A stretch of DNA of 64,000 nucleotides from Marinobacter pelagius (GTDB lineage: Bacteria > Pseudomonadota > Gammaproteobacteria > Pseudomonadales > Oleiphilaceae), in assembly GCF_900114925.1 (NCBI RefSeq), contig NZ_FOUR01000009.1, positions 1-64,000 of the forward strand. Direction: 5' to 3'. The position numbers were made by a program, and so were the translations under genes. Under the pieces are notes generated by a model. The model saw only the letters and a list, made by a program, of their open reading frames with translations, did no database searches and had not been told where the DNA came from. Position 1 is the stretch's first letter, and each line of letters starts with the position of its first letter. Of this stretch, positions 1 through 8,824 are shown one piece after another.

Positions 1-264
1 CAGACCTTTGTACTGCTGCACCGCATGCGTGTTGACCAGCATGACGTGGTGACCGGCCGCTTGTAGGCCGTCCACCAGCCAGTACCAGTTGAAGGTCGAC
101 TCCACCGCAACCCCGTAGAGATCGTTCTGGAAAGGCTGCAGCGCCCGCTCGATGGTGGGCAGGTCGTTAGGTAGACGTTCCTGATAAAGCACGCTGTCAT
201 TCTCATCAAGAACGACAGCGACACTATTGTTTGAATGCAGGTCGATGGCGCAGAATAGAGTCAT
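1..264 (-). CDS. IS110-family transposase, 5' portion (partial)
   Basis: The 88 visible codons begin at an ATG at 264 preceded by an AGGAGG-type ribosome-binding site (about 271-276), and the frame is open to the window edge, so only the N-terminus is seen. The protein opens with MTLFCAIDLHSNNSVAVVLD and continues with a VAVESTFNWYWLVDGL block. Both are typical of the N-terminal RuvC-like DEDD nuclease domain of IS110 transposases; the first aspartate is in AIDLH and the glutamate in VESTF. The family catalyses DNA recombination without terminal inverted repeats. The C-terminal serine-containing domain would lie outside the window, so integrity cannot be judged. Confidence 0.85.
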   Translation of the reverse strand, partial: MTLFCAIDLHSNNSVAVVLDENDSVLYQERLPNDLPTIERALQPFQNDLYGVAVESTFNWYWLVDGLQAAGHHVMLVNTHAVQQYKGL

Positions 265-348
265 GTCAGCCTCCTGTAGCGGCAGTGTGTTTGCCAACTA
301 CCAGCCTACTCCGGATGACGGACTATGGGAGGCTGGCTACATGATTTT
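1..348 (-). mobile_element. IS110-family insertion sequence, left end
   Basis: This covers the transposase 5' part plus the short non-coding end upstream of it (265-348). I place the outer end at 348/349 because the REP-like palindrome starting there lacks its first five bases (GGGGT) and is preceded by unrelated sequence. The end upstream of the start codon is only about 84 bp, which is short for the IS110 subgroup and fits the IS1111 subgroup, in which the long non-coding end lies downstream of the gene. The junction position is inferred, and the other end is outside the window. Confidence 0.6.
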
Positions 349-561
349 CAGATGAAAGCTTTCATCTGACCCCGTCTTCGAGTCGGGATGTCGGAGTTGG
401 GCTTGAAAATGGGGTCAGAAGAAAGCGTTCTTCAGACCCCGGAGGAGGGTCAGAGTTAGCGTGGGGTCTGATGAAAGCCTTCATCTGACCCCGTCTTGGA
501 ACCAGGGGCGTCAGAGTTGGGTTTGAAAAAAGGGGTCAGAAGAAGGTGTTCTTCAGACCCC
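349..561. repeat. REP-like palindrome cluster 1 (four copies)
   Basis: Four copies of a 30-bp palindrome (left arm GGGGTCWGAWGAA, four variable bases, right arm TTCWTCWGACCCC) lie at 349-373 (truncated on the left), 411-440, 463-492 and 532-561. Copies 1 and 3 have the GATGAA core, copies 2 and 4 the GAAGAA core. Spacers of 22-39 bp share similar sequence: copies 2 and 4 are preceded by TTGAAAA(T/A), and copies 1 and 3 are followed by GTCTT. The last copy ends 10 bp from the gloB stop codon, so transcripts of gloB run into the cluster. The form is that of REP elements spread by REP-associated tyrosine transposases; no such transposase is in the window. Confidence 0.85.
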
Positions 562-570
562 GTCCTGTCT

Positions 571-1365
571 TTAGAAATTATCCTTGCCGTGCCGGATGGC
601 CGCAAAAATGGCATTCTCCGAATCCGCCGGCAGCCCATTCTGCGCACAATAATTCCGGGCCGCGTCAACAACCTCGGGATCATCCCACCGGAGGAAGGGA
701 TTCAGACGCTTTTCATCACCCAGCACCGACGGCACCGTGGGCTCGCCGGCGTCACGGGCCTTTTGGCACTGTTCTTCAAAGGCTTTGAGGCCTTCGTCCC
801 TGGGTAGCCAGCTGCGGGCGAACCTGAGGTTGGCCAGGGTATACTCGTGGGCGCAGTAAACTGCAGTTTTTTCCGGCAGGTTGCGCAGGGTCTGCAGGGA
901 TTGCCGCATTTGTTCGGGAGTGCCCTCGAACAACCGACCACAGCCGCAGACGAAGAGGGTGTCACCACAGAACAGCACCGGGCGGCCGTTGATCTCGACA
1001 TCCGTGAAGTAGGCGATGTGATCCAGGGTGTGGCCCGGAACTCCCAGAACCTGGAAGGTGATCGATTCCCAGACAACTTCGTCACCGGGGTGGACGAGGT
1101 TGGTGGAGCCCTTGAACGGTGACTCGGCGGGGCCGGTTACCCGGCAGTCCGGGTGAGCCTTGACCAGATCCTTAATGCCACCAACATGGTCCGCGTGGTG
1201 ATGGGTGACCAGAATCGTATCCAGGGTCAGGCCATTGGCGGCCAGGTGTTTCTCGACAGGGGCAGCTTGCCCGGGATCAACAATCAGCGCTTTCCTGGTG
1301 TCGGAATCTGCCAGGCACCAGATGTAGTTGTCACTGAAAGCAGGAATTGCGGAAATGGTCAGCAT
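571..1365 (-). CDS. gloB: Hydroxyacylglutathione hydrolase (glyoxalase II)
   Basis: This enzyme hydrolyses S-D-lactoylglutathione to D-lactate and glutathione, the second step of methylglyoxal detoxification in the cytosol. The 264-residue protein carries the metallo-beta-lactamase motif THHHADH (about residues 54-60), a GHTLDH histidine (about 110) and a CAHEYT motif (about 170) that complete the binuclear metal site. The C-terminal substrate-binding helices end in the NPFLRW region. I start at the second ATG (1365) because homologues begin near [13 protein letters not shown]; an in-frame ATG at 1377 adds four residues. It is divergent from the yafS-like gene, the classic gloB/yafS arrangement. 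Confidence 0.95.
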   Translation of the reverse strand: MLTISAIPAFSDNYIWCLADSDTRKALIVDPGQAAPVEKHLAANGLTLDTILVTHHHADHVGGIKDLVKAHPDCRVTGPAESPFKGSTNLVHPGDEVVWESITFQVLGVPGHTLDHIAYFTDVEINGRPVLFCGDTLFVCGCGRLFEGTPEQMRQSLQTLRNLPEKTAVYCAHEYTLANLRFARSWLPRDEGLKAFEEQCQKARDAGEPTVPSVLGDEKRLNPFLRWDDPEVVDAARNYCAQNGLPADSENAIFAAIRHGKDNF

Positions 1366-1459
1366 ATGGCCCCACATGTGTTCGTAGAATGTGACTGTTA
1401 TGATAGAGCATTAAATCTGTGGCCCCAACCTGGAGGCTGACAAGGCGGGAGGCAGGGTA

Positions 1460-2260
1460 GTGGTCAGATCTGGCAACATTGACTATCCGGCAAGGCACGA
1501 GAATTTCGAGCGTTGGTTCCAGTCGCCACTCGGGCGGGCGCTGCTGGCGGACCAGCGTCGGTTCTGCGATTACGAGCTTGGCAGCCTGATCGGGGCGCGG
1601 CAGCTTCAGATTGGCGTCAGTCACCGTCTGCCGCTGGCCACCGGAACCGATTTCGCACAGAAGATCATGACCACGCCACGGTGGTTCCCCCACATGCCGG
1701 AGGATGTCGCGGTATGCGATGCCGATGAGCTGCCTTTCCCATCGGACTCCATGGATCTGGTCATCCTGCACCATACCCCCGACTTTTCACCTTACCCGCA
1801 CCAGGTGTTGCGGGAATCCGCAAGGGTATTGCGCGGTGAAGGCACGATCGTGTTGCTTGGCTTCAATCCGATGAGTCTGTGGGGCCTGCGCAAACTGATG
1901 TCGCGGCAACAGGAAGGCCCCTGGGGTGGCCGGTTCATGCTCCGGCGGCGGATGGAGGACTGGCTCCGCCTGCTCGGATTCAGCGTGGATACGTCCGTGA
2001 CCCGGTTTCTACGGTTTCCCGTGCAGCGCTCTGGCAGGCACACCTATCGCTGGATCGATACCCGATTGGCGGGTAATCGTTTCCTGCCTCTTGGCGCCTA
2101 TTACTGTATCCTTGCCAAAAAACGGGTCTATGGCCGTATTCCGAGGCAGCCGGCCTGGCGCAAGAGCAAGGTCATTGCCATGCCCGGAACCGGTGCGGTC
2201 GGCGCCTCCCGGGGTTGCTACCGCGGCACGGGCGGCGTGAGCCCCGAGGGTCAGGATTAA
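1460..2260 (+). CDS. YafS-like SAM-dependent methyltransferase
   Basis: The 266-residue protein is a class I (Methyltransf_11 type) methyltransferase of the YafS group, which sits between gloB and rnhA in many gammaproteobacteria. The region [17 protein letters not shown] (about 88-104) matches the motif II/III area and [16 protein letters not shown] (about 122-137) the post-motif strand. The glycine-rich motif I is weak, as usual in this group. It starts at GTG 1460 with a GGGAGG ribosome-binding site at 1447-1452. The substrate is unknown. The basic C-terminal tail after about residue 225 looks disordered. It ends 19 bp before rnhA and is probably co-transcribed with it. Confidence 0.85.
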   Translation: MVRSGNIDYPARHENFERWFQSPLGRALLADQRRFCDYELGSLIGARQLQIGVSHRLPLATGTDFAQKIMTTPRWFPHMPEDVAVCDADELPFPSDSMDLVILHHTPDFSPYPHQVLRESARVLRGEGTIVLLGFNPMSLWGLRKLMSRQQEGPWGGRFMLRRRMEDWLRLLGFSVDTSVTRFLRFPVQRSGRHTYRWIDTRLAGNRFLPLGAYYCILAKKRVYGRIPRQPAWRKSKVIAMPGTGAVGASRGCYRGTGGVSPEGQD

Positions 2261-2279
2261 CGAGGATTCAGGAGTACGA

Positions 2280-2723
2280 ATGGCGGATAAGGTAATTCTC
2301 TACACGGATGGTGCCTGCAAGGGTAATCCCGGTCGTGGAGGCTGGGGTGTAGTGCTTCGTTACGGCGACGTCAAGAAGACCATGCACGGCGGCGAGCTGC
2401 ACACCACAAACAACCGGATGGAGCTCATGGCAGCGATCCGTGGCCTGGAGGCCCTGAAGCGTCCCTGTGATGTGGAGCTCTACACAGACTCCCAGTATGT
2501 CCGGAAAGGCATCACCGAGTGGATGGCCGGATGGAAACGCAACGGTTGGAAAACCGCCGCAAAAAAACCGGTGAAGAATGACGACCTGTGGCGGGAACTG
2601 GATGCGGAAACCGCCCGGCACCGGGTCAACTGGCACTGGGTGAAGGGCCATGCCGGCGTACCCGACAACGAACTGGCTGACGAACTGGCAAACCGTGGCG
2701 TAGCGGAATTGAGTGAAGCATGA
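2280..2723 (+). CDS. rnhA: Ribonuclease HI
   Basis: This cytosolic endonuclease degrades the RNA strand of RNA-DNA hybrids. The 147-residue protein has the catalytic DEDD set: D in [11 protein letters not shown] (residue 10), E in MELMAA (about 48), D in YTDSQY (about 70) and D in [10 protein letters not shown] (about 134), plus the basic handle region [17 protein letters not shown] box lies 6 bases before the ATG. Its stop overlaps the dnaQ start (ATGA at 2720-2723), implying translational coupling. In E. coli the two genes are divergent; here they are tandem, as in pseudomonads. Confidence 0.97.
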   Translation: MADKVILYTDGACKGNPGRGGWGVVLRYGDVKKTMHGGELHTTNNRMELMAAIRGLEALKRPCDVELYTDSQYVRKGITEWMAGWKRNGWKTAAKKPVKNDDLWRELDAETARHRVNWHWVKGHAGVPDNELADELANRGVAELSEA

Positions 2724-3430
2724 GACAAATCGTACTGGATACCGAAACCACCGGCATCGATCCCAATGAAGGGCACCGGATCATTGAAATCGGTTGTGTG
2801 GAAGTGGTCGAACGTGAGCTGACCGGCCGGAACTACCACGTCTATATCAACCCGGAGCGGGAGGTGGAGGCCGAGGCCATCACCGTTCACGGCATTACCA
2901 ATGAGTTTCTGGCGGACAAGCCGAAGTTCGCCGAGGTCGCCGAGGAATTCTTCGAATTCATCAAGGGTGCCGAGCTGGTCATTCATAACGCCGCGTTCGA
3001 CGTGGGCTTCATGGATTCAGAGTTCGCTCGCCTGAAATCGGTGCGCAAGACTGCCGACCATTGCGGCATCGTCGACTCTCTGGCCATCGCCCGCGCCAAG
3101 CATCCGGGCCAGAAAAACAGCCTGGACGCCCTGTGCAAACGCTACGGCGTGGATAACAGCAACCGGGAACTCCACGGCGCACTGCTGGATGCCGAGATCC
3201 TGGCCGACGTCTATCTTCTGATGACTGGCGGCCAGACCGCGCTGTCCCTGGATGCCGGCTCGGAAGACGGTGGCGCGGCCGGCGGCATTCGGCGCCTCAA
3301 GGCCGACCGTCCCCGGCTTGCTGTAGTGCGGGCCTCCGGTGACGAGGCAAGTGCCCACGAGGAGTTCATCGAGATGCTGAATAAACAGGCGGGGCAGAGT
3401 CTGTGGAGCAAGCTCGAACAGGCGGAATGA
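2720..3430 (+). CDS. dnaQ: DNA polymerase III epsilon subunit (3'-5' proofreading exonuclease)
   Basis: DnaQ proofreads newly copied DNA within the replicative polymerase core. The 236-residue protein contains the three exonuclease motifs of the DEDDh type: LDTETTGID (Exo I, residues 6-14), [11 protein letters not shown] (Exo II, about 92-102) and HGALLDAE with its aspartate (Exo III, about 156-163). The C-terminal segment after about 185 is the flexible tail that binds the alpha subunit and is poorly conserved. It overlaps rnhA by four bases. Confidence 0.95.
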   Translation: MRQIVLDTETTGIDPNEGHRIIEIGCVEVVERELTGRNYHVYINPEREVEAEAITVHGITNEFLADKPKFAEVAEEFFEFIKGAELVIHNAAFDVGFMDSEFARLKSVRKTADHCGIVDSLAIARAKHPGQKNSLDALCKRYGVDNSNRELHGALLDAEILADVYLLMTGGQTALSLDAGSEDGGAAGGIRRLKADRPRLAVVRASGDEASAHEEFIEMLNKQAGQSLWSKLEQAE

Positions 3431-3471
3431 GAACTGGGTCAGTGTGTACCAATTGTTACACTCCGCCTTTA

Positions 3472-3499
3472 TTGAGCAACATGAGTTTTGTGTTATAAG
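3472..3499 (+). promoter_or_regulatory. Candidate sigma-70 promoter of fimL
   Basis: TTGAGC at 3472-3477 and TATAAG at 3494-3499 are separated by 16 bp, a reasonable sigma-70 match, about 150 bp upstream of the fimL start. The resulting leader would contain the hairpin at 3572-3595. Other TATAA-like words (for example 3561-3566) lie closer to the gene, so the assignment is tentative. Confidence 0.35.
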
Positions 3500-3571
3500 T
3501 AATGATAAGTTCGCCAGTTTTTTGCGAACAGAGAATCGGTCGGTCAGGGTGTAACCGATCTATAACAACAA

Positions 3572-3595
3572 AGCCCGGCGTTTCGTGGCCGGGCT
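3572..3595 (+). other. Hairpin in the fimL 5' leader
   Basis: AGCCCGGC (3572-3579) and GCCGGGCT (3588-3595) form an 8-bp GC-rich stem with an 8-base loop. No run of T follows, so it is not a standard intrinsic terminator. It lies 52 bp upstream of the fimL ATG and may be the 3' structure of the dnaQ transcript or a leader element. Confidence 0.4.
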
Positions 3596-3647
3596 GAATA
3601 TCAGGCACGGGACGCGGTAGTCTCCGCAAATCAGACAGGAAGCGTTT

Positions 3648-5354
3648 ATGGTTCAATCGTCTCTGGCGACGAAATCGCAGTCGTTTGATCTGGTCAAAAG
3701 TGAGATTGAGCAGACCATCAAACAGGCAGAATCCAGCCTTGAGCGTTTCCAGGAAAATCGCGAGAGCGGGGAAGACCTCCAGAACTGTGTTGATTACCTG
3801 AACCAGTTGCGTGGTATTTTCATCCTGGTTGAGCTTCGTGGCGGCACCCTGTTGTGCCAGGAAGCGGTTGCAATGGCCAACGACGTTCCTGTCGGTGCCA
3901 ATGACGACAAGAACATCCTGCTTACCACCCTGAACAGCGCCCTGTTTATCCTCCGTCGCTACGTGGAGTACTACCACCAGCAGCGCGAGGACCATCCGGA
4001 ACTGTTGCTGCCGGTTATCAACGATCTGCGCGAAGCCCGCCGCGAAAAACCTTACCCGGAATCCTGTTTCTTTGATGTGGACGTCAAGGAACGTCCCGAT
4101 TTCTGCGCGGATCTCAATCTCGTTGCATTTGAAGGTAATGAAGCGGACTACGAGGTGATGGCCCGGCGGATGCGTCTGACCTTCCAGGTCGCCTTGCTGG
4201 GGGTTCTGCGGGATCGCAACGATGCGGTCAGCAAGAAATTGTTCGGCCGCGCCGCCCGCGGATTTGCGCGCTTGTGTCAGGGTGCGCCCATGGGGCAGAT
4301 GTGGTGCCTGCTGGCGACTGTCTCGGATACCATGCTTGATCGGGCAATGATCTTCACCAAGGCCCGCAAACGCATGTTCATGCGTATAGAGCGGTACGCC
4401 CGGGAAGTGGTTTACGTGGGCAAGGTGGCGACGGCCAAGGATGCACCGGATTCATTGATCCGGGATCTCATCTACATGCTTTACCGTAGCGGCTCTGCGA
4501 ATCCGGAAGTAACGCGCATTCTCTCCGCTTATCGACTGGCACCCGCGGAATTTCCGGATGCCATGCTGGAAGCCCATGCCCGTCGCCTGTACGGCCCGGG
4601 TAGCGATGTACTCAAGTCCCTGTCGGACGCACTCCAGGATGAGCTCAACCAGCTCAAGGACAAACTCGACATTATCGAGCGGGGCATCGAGCCGGATCTG
4701 GCGGAGCTTTCGTCTATTGCTGACGCCCTCGAGCGTCTCGCGAATACCCTGGTGATGCTGGATCTTAACAAGCTTGCGGGTATCTCCCGCGAGGAAGCGG
4801 CCAAGCTGCGCAAGTGGGAAGAAGATAACCGGCTTCCCGGGGATGACGAGCTCTACCGCCTGGCCGACTCCGTGCTGGGGGTAGAGGATGCGGTGATGCA
4901 GATCGTCACTCGCGGTATCACCTCGGAAACGGATGCCCTGGCCGGCAGCCGGCGCAACCGGGATGAATCGGTCTATCTCCAGGAAGCGATGTTCGTGGTG
5001 GCGGATGAGGCAAGAAGCGCGCTCACCCTCGCCAAACGGGCCATCACGGCATTTATCGAGTCGGATTACGACAAGCTGCACCTGGCCAATCTGCCTGCAA
5101 CCCTGCACAGCATCTGGGGTGGCCTGCAGATGGTCAATGATCCCGGCGCTGCAAACGTACTTAAACGGGTGGCCGCCTCGATTCAGGATCGTCTCCTGGA
5201 TGCCCGCCAGGCCCCTCCGCATCAGGTGCTCGAAGCGCTGGCGGATGCCTTGACGTCGCTTGAGTATTACATCGAAAGCATCGGCAAGCGGGAAGACCGC
5301 AACCCCGATCTGCTCAAGCTGGCTGAATCCTCACTCGACGACGTTGGTTTGTAA
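3648..5354 (+). CDS. fimL: FimL-like scaffold protein of the type IV pilus/cAMP pathway
   Basis: The 568-residue, all-helical protein resembles Pseudomonas FimL, a homologue of the N-terminal part of the chemotaxis-like kinase ChpA. FimL works with the FimV hub and the Chp system to activate adenylate cyclase CyaB at the pole, controlling twitching motility. Helical Hpt-like segments are visible at about residues 10-110 (SEIEQTIKQAESSLERFQ, LNQLRGIFILVELRGG) and about 400-560, but no phosphorylatable Hpt histidine motif is apparent, as in FimL. A ChpA N-terminal paralogue is the alternative; the absence of kinase, CheW and receiver domains and the gloB-rnhA-dnaQ neighbourhood favour FimL. Confidence 0.8.
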   Translation: MVQSSLATKSQSFDLVKSEIEQTIKQAESSLERFQENRESGEDLQNCVDYLNQLRGIFILVELRGGTLLCQEAVAMANDVPVGANDDKNILLTTLNSALFILRRYVEYYHQQREDHPELLLPVINDLREARREKPYPESCFFDVDVKERPDFCADLNLVAFEGNEADYEVMARRMRLTFQVALLGVLRDRNDAVSKKLFGRAARGFARLCQGAPMGQMWCLLATVSDTMLDRAMIFTKARKRMFMRIERYAREVVYVGKVATAKDAPDSLIRDLIYMLYRSGSANPEVTRILSAYRLAPAEFPDAMLEAHARRLYGPGSDVLKSLSDALQDELNQLKDKLDIIERGIEPDLAELSSIADALERLANTLVMLDLNKLAGISREEAAKLRKWEEDNRLPGDDELYRLADSVLGVEDAVMQIVTRGITSETDALAGSRRNRDESVYLQEAMFVVADEARSALTLAKRAITAFIESDYDKLHLANLPATLHSIWGGLQMVNDPGAANVLKRVAASIQDRLLDARQAPPHQVLEALADALTSLEYYIESIGKREDRNPDLLKLAESSLDDVGL

Positions 5355-5359
5355 TCCCC

Positions 5360-6007
5360 ATGTCCCATGAGCTCGCAACCATCGTACTGGCGGTCGTCGG
5401 CGCGGTTCTGGTAATTGCGAGCCTCCTGTTTTTCCTCCGTCCCCGCTGGTTGCTGGGCTGGCTCAAAGGCATGGCGGTATTCTCCGTGCTGGTCATCGGA
5501 ATCTACACCCTGGTGATTGCCGTGAACCTGATGGGCTACCAGTCGCTGGAAGGGATGAAAACCGTTGCCACAGTCTCCACTCAACGGCAGGGTGAGCAAC
5601 TCTGGGTTGTGACCCTGCAGACCGGAGAGCAAGCACCGGTCATCCAGTCAGTCAGGGGCGACCAGTGGCAGCTGGATGCCCGTATCATCCGGTTCGCCGG
5701 TCCCATTCGCTGGTTGGGGATTGCACCGGGATACCGGCTTGAGCGCCTGAGTGGTCGTTATACCTCGCTCGAGAATGAACAGAGCATGCCAAGGACGGTG
5801 ATCGGGCTGAGCGAACAGAAGTGGCCCGATCTCTGGGAGCTGGACCGGCAGTTCAATCTGCCATTTGTGGAGGGGGTCTATGGTAATGCCACCTTCATGC
5901 CCATGCGCGACGGCGCCCTGTTCGATGTTCGGCTGTCCGGATCAGGGTTGGTGGCGGCTCCCCAGAATGAAGCGGCACGGCAGGCGGTGCAGCTCTGGGA
6001 TGAGTAA
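5360..6007 (+). CDS. Two-TM membrane protein of unknown function
   Basis: The 215-residue protein has two N-terminal membrane segments (about residues 6-26 and 36-58, the second ending in IYTLVIAVNLMGYQSL). A soluble, probably periplasmic domain rich in beta-strand patterns follows (about 65-215). I recognise no catalytic motif. It begins 5 bp after the fimL stop and is followed by a strong terminator, so it is the last gene of the fimL unit. The link to fimL hints at a pilus or envelope role, but this rests only on position. Confidence 0.75.
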   Translation: MSHELATIVLAVVGAVLVIASLLFFLRPRWLLGWLKGMAVFSVLVIGIYTLVIAVNLMGYQSLEGMKTVATVSTQRQGEQLWVVTLQTGEQAPVIQSVRGDQWQLDARIIRFAGPIRWLGIAPGYRLERLSGRYTSLENEQSMPRTVIGLSEQKWPDLWELDRQFNLPFVEGVYGNATFMPMRDGALFDVRLSGSGLVAAPQNEAARQAVQLWDE

Positions 6008-6024
6008 ATCGGTTATTCAGGCAT

Positions 6025-6056
6025 AAAAAAACCTGCGACGCGCGCAGGTTTTTTTA
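6025..6056 (+). terminator. Rho-independent terminator
   Basis: An AACCTGCG/CGCAGGTT stem with a three-base loop is flanked by A7 upstream and T7 downstream. It can therefore work in both directions: for the fimL unit (plus) and for the SCP2 gene (minus), whose stop lies 17 bp away. Confidence 0.9.
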
Positions 6057-6072
6057 TGAGCGGGGCGGGGCT

Positions 6073-6387
6073 TCAGCCCATGTTGAACAGCTCGCCCAGC
6101 TTGGTTGCCAGCATCATGTCGCCTTCAGCGCGCAGCTGACCGGCCATGAACGCCTGCATTCCATCGGTTTCGCCGGAAACGATGCCCTGCAGAGTATCGG
6201 AGTTCATGATCAGGGTAACGGAAGGGTCTTCATGAGAGCCTTCGTGCAGCTTGCAGGAGCCGTCGTTGATGGCCAGGTGGTAGTTCTTGTCGTCCTCAAT
6301 GTCGAACTGGAACACCAGATCGAGGCCTTGAGCTGCGTCTGCGTTGAAATTCTGTTCGAGTTTTTCAAATACCTGAGCTACAGACAT
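6073..6387 (-). CDS. SCP2 sterol-binding domain protein
   Basis: The 104-residue protein consists of a single SCP2-type lipid-binding fold: FQFDIEDDKNYHLAINDGSC (about 27-46), SVTLIMNSDTLQGIVSGE (about 56-73) and the closing helix AFMAGQLRAEGDMMLATKLGELF (about 79-101). Single-domain SCP2 proteins bind fatty acids, acyl-CoA or similar lipids; the ligand here is unknown. The start at 6387 follows AAGGGCAAG and gives the usual family length; the longer open frame upstream is not coding-like. It is divergent from sohB. Confidence 0.9.
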   Translation of the reverse strand: MSVAQVFEKLEQNFNADAAQGLDLVFQFDIEDDKNYHLAINDGSCKLHEGSHEDPSVTLIMNSDTLQGIVSGETDGMQAFMAGQLRAEGDMMLATKLGELFNMG

Positions 6388-6570
6388 TATCTTGCCCTTC
6401 TGAATGGTTGTCTTGTCTTGGCGAAGCCGATCTCGCAATTCGACTTTATGGTCAGCAGAGGGTCGTGTCAAGCTCGATCGAACGCTTGTTTTAATTTTTT
6501 TGCTCCGCTTATCAGTGTCAATTCGGTAAGTTACACTCTCGTCTTTGCATAACCATTTGGAGAAGCCATT

Positions 6571-7635
6571 TTGGAGTTCCTGACAGAATACGGCCTGTTC
6601 CTGGCCAAGGTCGTTACCTTCGTGGTTGCCGCCCTCGTGATCATTTCCGTCATTCTCTCTGCTGCCCAGAAGGAGCGTGAGGATCATGAAGGTGAGGGCG
6701 AGTTGAGAATCCGGAAACTCAACGACAAATACCAGAAGTTGCGGGAAACCATTCAGGCGCGCCTGATGGACGAAGGCGAGCGCAAAGCCTTCCAGAAAGC
6801 ACGTAAAAAAGAAGACAAAGCCGAGAAAAAGGCCGCAAAAGCCAAGGCCAAGAGTGGAAAGGAAGAGCAGGAAGTTCGCTCGAGAGTCTATGTGCTCGAT
6901 TTTGACGGCGATATCAAGGCCAGCGATACCGATCAGCTGCGCCGGTCCATTTCAGCAGTACTGAGTGTTGCCAAACCGGAGCAGGACGAGGTGGTTATTC
7001 GTCTGGAAAGCGGGGGAGGACTGGTGCATTCCTATGGCCTCGCTGCCGCCCAGCTGGACCGGATTCGCAGCAAGGGTATTCCGCTGACAGCCTGCGTCGA
7101 CAAGGTGGCTGCCAGTGGCGGCTACATGATGGCCTGTGTTGCGGACCGGATCGTCGCCTCTCCCTTTGCCATTCTCGGGTCCATCGGGGTGGTTGCCCAG
7201 TTGCCGAACTTCCACCGTTTTCTCAAGAAGAACGATGTGGATTTCGAGGTGCTGACCGCCGGCGAGCACAAGCGAACCATGACCATCTTCGGGGAAAATA
7301 CCGAGAAAGGCCGGCAGAAGTTTCTCGAAGATCTCGAAGATACCCATGGGCTGTTCAAGGAGTACGTCACCGAGCGCCGGCCCAGTGTCGATATTGCCAA
7401 GGTGGCCAACGGCGACATCTGGTTTGGCAAGCGGGCCCTGGAGGTCAATCTGATCGACGAGATCAAGACCTCCGACGAATATCTCATTGAGGCTTGTGAT
7501 CGTGCCGACGTAGTGTCAGTAACATTCCAGCGCAAACGGACACTCCCGGAAAAACTGGGGCTGGCCACCAGCGCAGCCCTGGAGCACACCGTATGGCGGG
7601 TGCTCAGTGCTTTCCGGAACCAGAAGATTCAGTAG
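6571..7635 (+). CDS. sohB: Inner-membrane protease SohB (peptidase family S49)
   Basis: The 354-residue protein has an N-terminal signal anchor (about residues 8-30), a highly charged Lys/Glu/Ala-rich segment (about 33-100) and an S49 protease domain (about 104-290). The nucleophile Ser182 is in KVAASGGYMMA, and the general-base lysine is expected in the AGEHKRTMTIFG region. SohB is related to SppA and acts in the periplasm, possibly in signal-peptide or envelope protein turnover. It starts at TTG 6571, with GGAG at 6559-6562; no better ATG keeps the anchor. It lies 23 bp before acuI. Confidence 0.93.
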   Translation: MEFLTEYGLFLAKVVTFVVAALVIISVILSAAQKEREDHEGEGELRIRKLNDKYQKLRETIQARLMDEGERKAFQKARKKEDKAEKKAAKAKAKSGKEEQEVRSRVYVLDFDGDIKASDTDQLRRSISAVLSVAKPEQDEVVIRLESGGGLVHSYGLAAAQLDRIRSKGIPLTACVDKVAASGGYMMACVADRIVASPFAILGSIGVVAQLPNFHRFLKKNDVDFEVLTAGEHKRTMTIFGENTEKGRQKFLEDLEDTHGLFKEYVTERRPSVDIAKVANGDIWFGKRALEVNLIDEIKTSDEYLIEACDRADVVSVTFQRKRTLPEKLGLATSAALEHTVWRVLSAFRNQKIQ

Positions 7636-7658
7636 CTGACAACAAACGGGGTAACACC

Positions 7659-8657
7659 ATGACAACGAACAGCGAATTCAAAGCCTGGCGAGTGGAAGAG
7701 AGAGATGGCGAATACCAGGGCAGTGAACAGACCCTCAGCACGGCCGATTTGTCGGAAGGCGAGGTTCTGATCCGGGTCAGTCATTCGTCACTGAACTATA
7801 AGGATGCGCTTTCTGCGTCCGGCAACAAGGGTGTTACCCGCTCGTTTCCCCATACGCCGGGCATCGATGCTGCCGGCGAAGTTGTGGAATCCGCAACCGG
7901 CGCACCGGCGGTAGGCAGCCAGGTCATTGTTACCGGTTACGATCTGGGCATGAACACCGATGGCGGTTTTGGTGAGTACATCCGTGTGCCGGCCGCCTGG
8001 TGTGTGCCGATGCCCTCCGGCTGGGATGCCCATACTGCGATGATCTACGGCACGGCCGGCCTGACCGCAGGCCTGTGCGTCGGCAAACTCCTGAAGATGG
8101 GCGCCAGCCCGGAACAGGGCAAGGTGGCTGTCAGCGGTTCCTCCGGTGCCGTGGGTAGCGTGGCCGTCGAATTACTGGCCAACCTGGGCTTTGACGTGGT
8201 GGCGATCAGTGGCAAGGCTGATCATGCCGACAGTTTGAAGGAACTCGGCGCCTGTGAGGTGGTTGGCCGTGATGCTCTGACTGAAGAGAAAAAGCCGCTG
8301 CTCAAACCAGTCTTTGCCAATGCGGTTGATACCGTGGGTGGCACACCGTTGGCGGAGTTGCTCAAGCAGATACAGCCGGGTGGGTCAGTGTCTTGCTGCG
8401 GCCTGGTGGCCGGTCCTCAGCTGTCCACTACCGTGCTGCCGTTCATCCTGCGGGGCGTGAACCTGTTGGGTGTGGACTCCGTTGAGATTCCGCTGGCTGA
8501 CAAGCAGGCGGTGTGGGAGAAGTTCGCCGGTGAGTGGAAGTGTCCGAAGACCGAGGCCTCCGCCCGGGATATCGGCCGTGCCGAGCTGGATGAGGCGCTG
8601 AAGGCGTTTTTGAAGGGGGCGTCGGCTGGGAAGATCGTGTTGGATCATGGCCGGTGA
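7659..8657 (+). CDS. acuI: YhdH/AcuI-type NADPH-dependent acrylyl-CoA reductase (MDR family)
   Basis: The 332-residue protein is a zinc-less medium-chain reductase. The N-terminal GroES-like domain holds SLNYKDALSASGNKGVTRSFP and PGIDAAGEV. The Rossmann domain contains the nucleotide-binding run VSGSSGAVGSVAVELL (about 152-167) and a SGKADHADSLKELGA segment suited to NADPH. Members reduce acrylyl-CoA to propionyl-CoA, protecting cells from acrylate made from DMSP in marine bacteria. The start at 7659 matches family length. It is probably co-transcribed with sohB and is followed by REP cluster 2. Confidence 0.88.
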   Translation: MTTNSEFKAWRVEERDGEYQGSEQTLSTADLSEGEVLIRVSHSSLNYKDALSASGNKGVTRSFPHTPGIDAAGEVVESATGAPAVGSQVIVTGYDLGMNTDGGFGEYIRVPAAWCVPMPSGWDAHTAMIYGTAGLTAGLCVGKLLKMGASPEQGKVAVSGSSGAVGSVAVELLANLGFDVVAISGKADHADSLKELGACEVVGRDALTEEKKPLLKPVFANAVDTVGGTPLAELLKQIQPGGSVSCCGLVAGPQLSTTVLPFILRGVNLLGVDSVEIPLADKQAVWEKFAGEWKCPKTEASARDIGRAELDEALKAFLKGASAGKIVLDHGR

Positions 8658-8672
8658 GGTGAGGTCCAAGGA

Positions 8673-8804
8673 GGGGTCAGATGAACGAGTTCATCAGACC
8701 CCGAGGCATAAAAAGGGGTCAGAAGAAAGCTTTCTTCTGACCCCATGTTCAAACCCGGAGTCTGACTCAACTCAGGGGTCAGATGAACTTGTTCATCTGA
8801 CCCC
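8673..8804. repeat. REP-like palindrome cluster 2 (three copies)
   Basis: Copies lie at 8673-8702 (GATGAA core, A/A mismatch at pair 7:24), 8715-8744 (GAAGAA core, a perfect 30-bp palindrome) and 8775-8804 (GATGAA core, both 13-bp arms perfect). Copies 2 and 3 are each followed by A-T-G/C-TTCAA, the reverse complement of the TTGAA(A)AT flank seen left of other copies. The cluster fills the gap between the convergent acuI and DUF934 genes, so it lies in the 3' regions of both transcripts. No separate intrinsic terminator is seen here. Confidence 0.85.
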
Positions 8805-8824
8805 ATCTTCAACCAACCTCCAGC

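Noticed and set aside
8673..8804. REP cluster 2 as a CRISPR array
   Set aside because: The repeats are palindromic, irregularly spaced (12 and 30 bp), of two types, and no cas gene is in the window.
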